Shown: in pieces, positions 5,910 through 9,552 of the stretch
How positions within the stretch are numbered: the first letter of the stretch is position 1
Layout of the letters: the number at the start of each line of letters is the position of its first letter
Assembly (NCBI GenBank): GCA_003484865.1
Contig: DMZT01000482.1
Coordinates: forward strand, 1 to 9,552
From: Stenotrophomonas sp.
GTDB taxonomy: Bacteria > Pseudomonadota > Gammaproteobacteria > Xanthomonadales > Xanthomonadaceae
Direction of reading: 5' to 3'
DNA length: 9,552 nt
Notes under the pieces: model-generated
Seen by the model: the letters and a program-made list of their open reading frames with translations, nothing else
Told to the model about the DNA's origin: nothing
Database searches by the model: none
Program-made: the position numbers and the translations under genes

Positions 5910-6637
5910 GCCAGCGCTCCTTCCAGGGTCATGCGCCCCTCCAGCAATGCCTTGCCGAGGATCGCCCCGCCGCAGCCGACCGCCTTGGCCTGGGCGACAT
6001 CGTCGGCATCCCGCACGCCGCCAGAGGCCTGCACCGCCACGCCGGGAAGCAGTGTAGCCAGATGCTGGTACAGATCGATGTTCGGCCCGGACAGCATGCC
6101 GTCGCGCGCGATATCCGTGCACAGCAGGTGCTGCATGCCGGCCTCGGCGTAGCGCTGGGCCAACACGTCCAGCGTGTCCTCGGCGGTCTCGGTCCAGCCA
6201 TGCACCGGTAGCAGCCAGCGGCCATCCTCGGCCTGGCGCGCGTCAAGCGCGATGGTCAGCCGGTCCGGGCCGAACTCGCGCAGCCAGCCGATCACCGTCG
6301 CCGGTTCGCGCACCGACACCGAGCCGACCACCACGCGGGAGGCACCGGCGTCGAGGATGCGCGCGACGTCATCGCGCGAGCGCACACCGCCGCCGGTCTG
6401 CACCTTCAGGCCGGTCTGCGACGCGATCGAGGAGAGCAGCGGTGCCAGCGTGTAACCACCGGCACGGGCCGCATCCAGATCCACCAGGTGCATCCAGCCC
6501 GCGCCCGCCGCGGCAAAGGCCTGCGCGCGCGGCAGCGGGTCATCGCCGTAGGTGATCTGTTGCGCGTAGTCACCCTGCAGCAGCCGTACCACGCGGCCTT
6601 CGCGGATATCCAGGGCGGGATAGACGATGAAACTCAT
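5903..6637 (-). CDS. hisA: ProFAR isomerase (phosphoribosylformimino-AICAR-P isomerase)
   Basis: This 244-aa (beta-alpha)8 barrel performs the Amadori rearrangement of ProFAR to PRFAR, the substrate of HisF-HisH. Diagnostic parts are YPALDIREG (6-14) with catalytic D10, [13 protein letters not shown] (22-34), MHLVDLDAA (49-57), QTGGGVRS (80-87), IALDAR (129-134) with second catalytic D132, and [15 protein letters not shown] (172-186), typical of HisA rather than HisF. The phosphate-binding SGGVRD block lies near the C-terminus. The ATG at 6637 overlaps the hisH stop by 4 nt (ATGA); its ribosome binding site is poor (GAGAA), so translation probably depends on coupling to hisH. A longer in-frame start at 6955 would run through hisH and lacks family similarity. 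It shares ancestry and half-barrel repeats with the neighbouring HisF. Confidence 0.97.
   Translation of the reverse strand: MSFIVYPALDIREGRVVRLLQGDYAQQITYGDDPLPRAQAFAAAGAGWMHLVDLDAARAGGYTLAPLLSSIASQTGLKVQTGGGVRSRDDVARILDAGASRVVVGSVSVREPATVIGWLREFGPDRLTIALDARQAEDGRWLLPVHGWTETAEDTLDVLAQRYAEAGMQHLLCTDIARDGMLSGPNIDLYQHLATLLPGVAVQASGGVRDADDVAQAKAVGCGGAILGKALLEGRMTLEGALAC
5917..5922 (-). promoter_or_regulatory. Ribosome binding site of hisF inside hisA
   Basis: Read on the minus strand this is AAGGAG, 7 nt before the hisF ATG and within the last codons of hisA. It fixes the hisF start at 5909 and lets ribosomes reload at the 7-nt overlap. Confidence 0.7.
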
Positions 6638-7236
6638 GTCGGTTCGTTCTCGATGAAATTGCGCAGGATGCGCGCGCCGGTATCGGCCGAGCGCTCCGGG
6701 TGGAACTGGGCGCCACTGTGCCGGCCGCGCTGCACGACGGCCGCGAACAGCCCGCCGTGATCGCACGCCGCCACGGTGTCTTCGCCCAGGGGGGCGGCGT
6801 AGCTGTGGACGAAGTACGCGCTGGCCCGGGCCGGCACGCCCGCCAGCAGCGGCGACGCGCGCAGGGGCAGCAGCCGGTTCCAGCCCATGTGCGGCACACG
6901 GATGCCGGTGGCAGGACGCAGGTGGCGAACGACCCCGGGCAACAGGCCCAGGCATTCGACATGGCCCTCTTCAGAGCCATCGAACAGCAGTTGCATGCCC
7001 AGGCAGATCCCAAGCAGCGGCACCTGCAGCTCGCGCAGCGGCTGCACCAGACCCTGCGCATGCAGACGCGCCATGCCGTGCGGGGCCGCGCCGACGCCGG
7101 GCAGGATCACCCGCGAGACACCTTCTAGCCCCTGCGCATCGCGCACCAGCCGCACCTGCACGCCCAGCCGTTCCAGCGCATAGCGGACCGAACCGAGGTT
7201 GGCTCCACCCGCATCGATCAGCGCAACCTCGGTCAC
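6634..7236 (-). CDS. hisH: Imidazole glycerol phosphate synthase, glutamine amidotransferase subunit
   Basis: This 200-aa class I glutamine amidotransferase hydrolyses glutamine and passes ammonia to HisF. The catalytic triad is visible: C78 in GICLGMQ (76-82), and H179 and E181 in QFHPERS (177-183). Other family blocks are [12 protein letters not shown] (6-17), ILPGVGA (44-50, oxyanion region), VPHMGWN (114-120) and YFVHSY (141-146). It starts with GTG, which overlaps the hisB TGA by 4 nt (GTGA), and a purine-rich AAGGGGG (7241-7247) sits just upstream within hisB. The start gives an N-terminus aligned with orthologues. The length is normal for the family. Confidence 0.96.
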   Translation of the reverse strand: MTEVALIDAGGANLGSVRYALERLGVQVRLVRDAQGLEGVSRVILPGVGAAPHGMARLHAQGLVQPLRELQVPLLGICLGMQLLFDGSEEGHVECLGLLPGVVRHLRPATGIRVPHMGWNRLLPLRASPLLAGVPARASAYFVHSYAAPLGEDTVAACDHGGLFAAVVQRGRHSGAQFHPERSADTGARILRNFIENEPT

Positions 7237-8306
7237 AGTGCCCCCTTGGTGCTCGGCAGCGCGGTGCCCTGCCGCGGCAAGGCCTGGCGCAGCGCGCGCG
7301 CCAGCGCCTTGAAGCAGGCCTCGACCTTGTGGTGGTCGTTGTCGCCGCGCACGCTCAGGTGCAGATTCAACCCAGCCGCATCACACAGCGAGCGGAAGAA
7401 GTGCGGCACCAGCTCGGTCGGCATGTCACCCACGCGCTCGCGCTTGAACTCGCCTTCGAACACGAAATACGGGCGGCCGCTGAAATCCAGCGCGGCACTG
7501 GCCAGGGTCTCGTCCATCGGCAGGGTGAAGCCGTAACGGCCGATGCCGCGCTTGTCGCCGAGTGCCTCGCGCAGGGCCTGGCCCAGCGCCAGGCCGGTGT
7601 CTTCAATGGTGTGGTGCTCATCGATGTGCAGGTCGCCCTCGGCCTGCACACTCAGTGCGAAGCCGCCGTGCTTGCCGATCTGCTCCAGCATGTGATCGAA
7701 GAACGGCAGCCCGGTGTGGGTCTGCGGCTCGGCGGTGCGGTCCAGATCGACGTCAACCCGGATCTTCGTTTCTTTGGTATTGCGCTGCACGGTGGCGCGG
7801 CGCGGCGCATCGGCCAGCTCATGCGCGATCGAGGTCCAGTCCCAGTCGCCGCCAAACTGCTCGGTGCGCAGCTGGAAACCGCGGATCTTCATGTTCTCGG
7901 CGAACTGGATATCGGTCAGGCGGTCGCCCACCATCGCCGAGCGTGCCCAGTCGATGCTGCGGTCCTGCAGATACGGCAGCATCAGGCCGATGCCCGGCTT
8001 GCGGGTCGGTGCGTTGTCCTGCGGCCAGGTGCCGTCGATCAGTACGTCACGGAAGGTGATGCCCTGGCTGGCGAAGATCTGCAGCATCAGGTCGTTGGGG
8101 CCATCGAAGCTGGCCTGCGGATAGCCTTCGCTGCCCAGGCCATCCTGGTTGCTGACGATCACGAACTGATAGCCCGCATCGCGCAGCTTGAGCATCGCCG
8201 GAATCACATCGCGCACGAAGCGCAGCTTCTCGTAGGCGTCGATCTGGAAATCGGCGGGCTCTTCGATCAGGGTGCCGTCGCGGTCGACGAACAGAATCGG
8301 GGTCAT
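7233..8306 (-). CDS. hisB: Bifunctional histidinol-phosphatase / imidazoleglycerol-phosphate dehydratase
   Basis: This 357-aa fusion performs two separate steps: dehydration of imidazole glycerol phosphate and, after HisC, dephosphorylation of L-histidinol phosphate. The N-terminal HAD phosphatase (about 1-165) has FVDRDGT (6-12) with nucleophile D8 and acid/base D10, VSNQDG (51-56), RKP with K103, and GDRLTD (127-132). The dehydratase (about 172-357) has QRNTKET (174-180), [14 protein letters not shown] (202-215), DEHHTIED (229-236), PHFF (301-304) and DHHKVEA (324-330), the His/Glu clusters that bind Mn. Oddity: the loop at residues 90-103 has none of the Cys/His zinc ligands found in E. 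coli HisB. The ATG at 8306 overlaps hisC by 4 nt (ATGA) and has GGAGGG (8314-8319) at 7 nt. Confidence 0.97.
   Translation of the reverse strand: MTPILFVDRDGTLIEEPADFQIDAYEKLRFVRDVIPAMLKLRDAGYQFVIVSNQDGLGSEGYPQASFDGPNDLMLQIFASQGITFRDVLIDGTWPQDNAPTRKPGIGLMLPYLQDRSIDWARSAMVGDRLTDIQFAENMKIRGFQLRTEQFGGDWDWTSIAHELADAPRRATVQRNTKETKIRVDVDLDRTAEPQTHTGLPFFDHMLEQIGKHGGFALSVQAEGDLHIDEHHTIEDTGLALGQALREALGDKRGIGRYGFTLPMDETLASAALDFSGRPYFVFEGEFKRERVGDMPTELVPHFFRSLCDAAGLNLHLSVRGDNDHHKVEACFKALARALRQALPRQGTALPSTKGAL
7241..7247 (-). promoter_or_regulatory. Ribosome binding site of hisH inside hisB
   Basis: Read on the minus strand this is AAGGGGG, encoded by the Lys-Gly-Ala codons at the end of hisB. Its AAGG core is 7 nt before the GTG at 7236, supporting that non-ATG start. 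Confidence 0.6.
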
Positions 8307-9391
8307 GCGGCAGCCCTCCGGGCCATCAGGGCGGCGAGTACGCGGTCGTTCTGTTCCGGACTGCCGAGGGTGATGCGCAGTGCATCGCCCAGCTGCGGCG
8401 CGGCACGCTGGTCACGCACCACCACGCCGGCCGCGAGCAGCGCATCAAACGCGCCTTGGGCGTCGGCAAAACGGACCAGCAGGTAGTTGCCCTGCGAGGG
8501 ATAGACACGCACCACACCGGGCAGCGCGGCCAGGCCGGACTGCAGGCGGGTACGTTCGGCTTTGATCTGCGCGATGTGCCGGGTGGTCACGGCCAGGCTC
8601 TCGGCACCGAGACCGGCCAATGCCAACTCGGCACAGGGCGCGGGCACCGGGTATGGCGCCTGGCAGCGGCGCAGCAGCTGGATCAGCGCGGCATCGGCGA
8701 TCAGGCTGCCAATGCGGGCGGCCGCCAGCGCATGCGCCTTGGACAGCGTGCGCAGCACGGCGATGTTCTCGTAACGGCTCAACAGCGTGGTCGCGGACGG
8801 CTGCTCGGCGTACTCCCCGTAGGCCTCATCCACCACCACCAGCGCCCTGCCCTGCAATGCCGTGGCCACCCGCTCGATCTCGGCCAGGGTGATCACGCTG
8901 CCCGCGGGATTGGACGGCGAGCACAGGAACACCAGCTTGGCGTTGCCCGACAGCGCCGCGGCAATGACGGCATCGATATCGGCGACCAGCGCATCGCCCT
9001 GATCGACCAGCGGCACCTCGATCAACGGCGCGTTCTGCAGGCGCGCGCAGACGGCATACATGCCGAACACCGGCGGCGTGGTCACCACCGCATCGCGGCC
9101 CGGCTCGCACAGCGCGCGTACCAGCAGATCGATGGCCTCGTCGCTGCCGCGGCCGATCAGCAGTTGTTCGGACGAGCAGCCGTACAGCTCGGCCAGGCGA
9201 TCACGCAGCGCCGCTGGCTGCGGGTCGGGATAGCGGCGCGCGCCACCGGCGACGTCGGCCGGATTGGCCCAGGCCGATTCATTCGCGTTGAGCCAGACAT
9301 CGCCGACCAGCGCACTGCTGCGCGCCGAGGAATAGCCGGCAAACGCCTGCAGGTCGGCACGGGCCAGGGACAGGATGGAGCCAGTGCTCAT
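8303..9391 (-). CDS. hisC: Histidinol-phosphate aminotransferase
   Basis: This 362-aa fold-type I, PLP-dependent aminotransferase converts imidazole acetol phosphate plus glutamate to histidinol phosphate. Motifs: LNANESAW (34-41), RYPDP (53-57), [11 protein letters not shown] (80-90), CSPSNPAGS (157-165) with N161, [10 protein letters not shown] (185-194) with D188 and Y191 for the cofactor ring, and [15 protein letters not shown] (214-228) with the PLP-binding K218 and phosphate-binding R227. The ATG at 9391 overlaps hisD by 4 nt (ATGA) and has a strong GGAGG at 7 nt. An earlier in-frame ATG at 9469 would add 26 arginine/proline-rich residues translated out of frame from the hisD tail, so I reject it. 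The LAAARIG wording instead of the more common LAGxRxG looks like a lineage variant and keeps the key Lys and Arg. Confidence 0.97.
   Translation of the reverse strand: MSTGSILSLARADLQAFAGYSSARSSALVGDVWLNANESAWANPADVAGGARRYPDPQPAALRDRLAELYGCSSEQLLIGRGSDEAIDLLVRALCEPGRDAVVTTPPVFGMYAVCARLQNAPLIEVPLVDQGDALVADIDAVIAAALSGNAKLVFLCSPSNPAGSVITLAEIERVATALQGRALVVVDEAYGEYAEQPSATTLLSRYENIAVLRTLSKAHALAAARIGSLIADAALIQLLRRCQAPYPVPAPCAELALAGLGAESLAVTTRHIAQIKAERTRLQSGLAALPGVVRVYPSQGNYLLVRFADAQGAFDALLAAGVVVRDQRAAPQLGDALRITLGSPEQNDRVLAALMARRAAA
8314..8319 (-). promoter_or_regulatory. Ribosome binding site of hisB inside hisC
   Basis: Read on the minus strand this is GGAGGG, 7 nt before the hisB ATG and inside the last codons of hisC (Arg-Arg-Ala-Ala). 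It supports the 4-nt ATGA overlap as the real junction. Confidence 0.65.
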
Positions 9392-9552
9392 GCGGCCGCC
9401 TCCATGCGCAGGGTCACCGCGTTTTCGTGGGCGTCCAGGCCTTCGGCGCGGGCCAGCACGCGGGCACACTCGCCGATCGCTGCGATGCCAGCGGCCGTGG
9501 CCGACTGCACGCTGATCAGGTTCTGGAAGCTGGCCACGCTGACGCCGCTGTA
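9388..9552 (-). CDS. hisD: Histidinol dehydrogenase, C-terminal 54 residues
   Basis: Translating the minus strand from the right edge gives an open frame that begins [16 protein letters not shown] and ends with [13 protein letters not shown], four further residues and an Ala, then TGA at 9390-9388. This closely matches the C-terminal end of HisD, the zinc enzyme that oxidises L-histidinol twice to L-histidine using [13 protein letters not shown] is a hallmark of the family tail, whose His contributes to the metal site of the partner subunit in E. coli HisD. The rest of the gene lies to the right of the window. The stop overlaps the hisC start by 4 nt, and its position as first visible gene fits the standard order hisGDCBHAF-IE. 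Confidence 0.93.
   Translation of the reverse strand, partial: YSGVSVASFQNLISVQSATAAGIAAIGECARVLARAEGLDAHENAVTLRMEAAA
9399..9403 (-). promoter_or_regulatory. Ribosome binding site of hisC inside hisD
   Basis: Read on the minus strand this is GGAGG, 7 nt before the hisC ATG at 9391 and within the final codons of hisD (Met-Glu-Ala-Ala-Ala). It decides the start in favour of 9391 over 9469. Confidence 0.7.

Noticed and set aside
5910..6122. Longer hisF start at 6122, and similar extended starts for hisA (6955) and hisIE (5260)
   Set aside because: The extensions overlap the preceding gene out of frame, and the downstream starts give N-termini matching the families ([27 protein letters not shown]).
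5031..6152. Long plus-strand open frames opposite hisF, hisA and other his genes (also 7329-8486 and 1685-2797)
   Set aside because: They are antisense to well-supported enzymes; long antisense frames are expected where third codon positions are mostly G or C.
9392..9469. Longer hisC start at 9469
   Set aside because: The extra 26 residues are Arg/Pro-rich and come from the hisD tail in another frame; the ATG at 9391 has GGAGG at 7 nt and the ATGA overlap.
1..9552. CRISPR arrays, insertion sequences, phage genes, tRNA or rRNA genes
   Set aside because: No spaced direct repeats, transposase motifs, or RNA gene signatures were seen; the window is densely filled with metabolic genes of uniform composition.

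Overview
The window is a GC-rich (roughly two-thirds G+C) bacterial chromosomal segment in which every gene I can support lies on the minus strand, so transcription runs from right to left. Gene order, the bifunctional HisB and HisIE fusions and the wording of the proteins (for example HisB and HisC) point to Gammaproteobacteria, family Xanthomonadaceae. Stenotrophomonas or a close relative is my best guess from memory, but the genus is not secure.

Right part (9552 down to 4505): the distal seven genes of a classical histidine operon in the order hisD(3' end)-hisC-hisB-hisH-hisA-hisF-hisIE. Every junction overlaps: 4, 4, 4, 4, 7 and 11 nt. Most starts have a Shine-Dalgarno-like sequence inside the end of the preceding gene. 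Together they encode steps from PR-ATP hydrolysis (HisIE) through ProFAR isomerisation (HisA), imidazole ring synthesis (HisH/HisF), dehydration and dephosphorylation (HisB), transamination (HisC) and final oxidation (HisD). hisG and the leader/attenuator would lie to the right, outside the window.

Middle (4504-2814): a 92-nt gap with a possible -10 element, then an exported three-domain calcineurin-like phosphoesterase. It has no obvious link to histidine synthesis. A 109-nt gap follows, carrying two hairpins and a CG-centred imperfect palindrome just in front of the next gene.

Left part (2704 to 1): a compact probable operon of a glucokinase-family sugar kinase, a glycosylasparaginase (N4-(beta-N-acetylglucosaminyl)-L-asparaginase) with a twin-arginine signal, and a CutC-family TIM-barrel protein cut off by the left edge. 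The context suggests salvage of GlcNAc-Asn left over from N-glycoprotein breakdown. The CutC copy lacks the cysteine after the RIEL motif and a normally conserved histidine, which fits poorly with a copper-binding role.

I see no mobile element, CRISPR array, tRNA or rRNA gene, and no clearly new system. The most interesting lead is the kinase-glycosylasparaginase-CutC module and its candidate operator.
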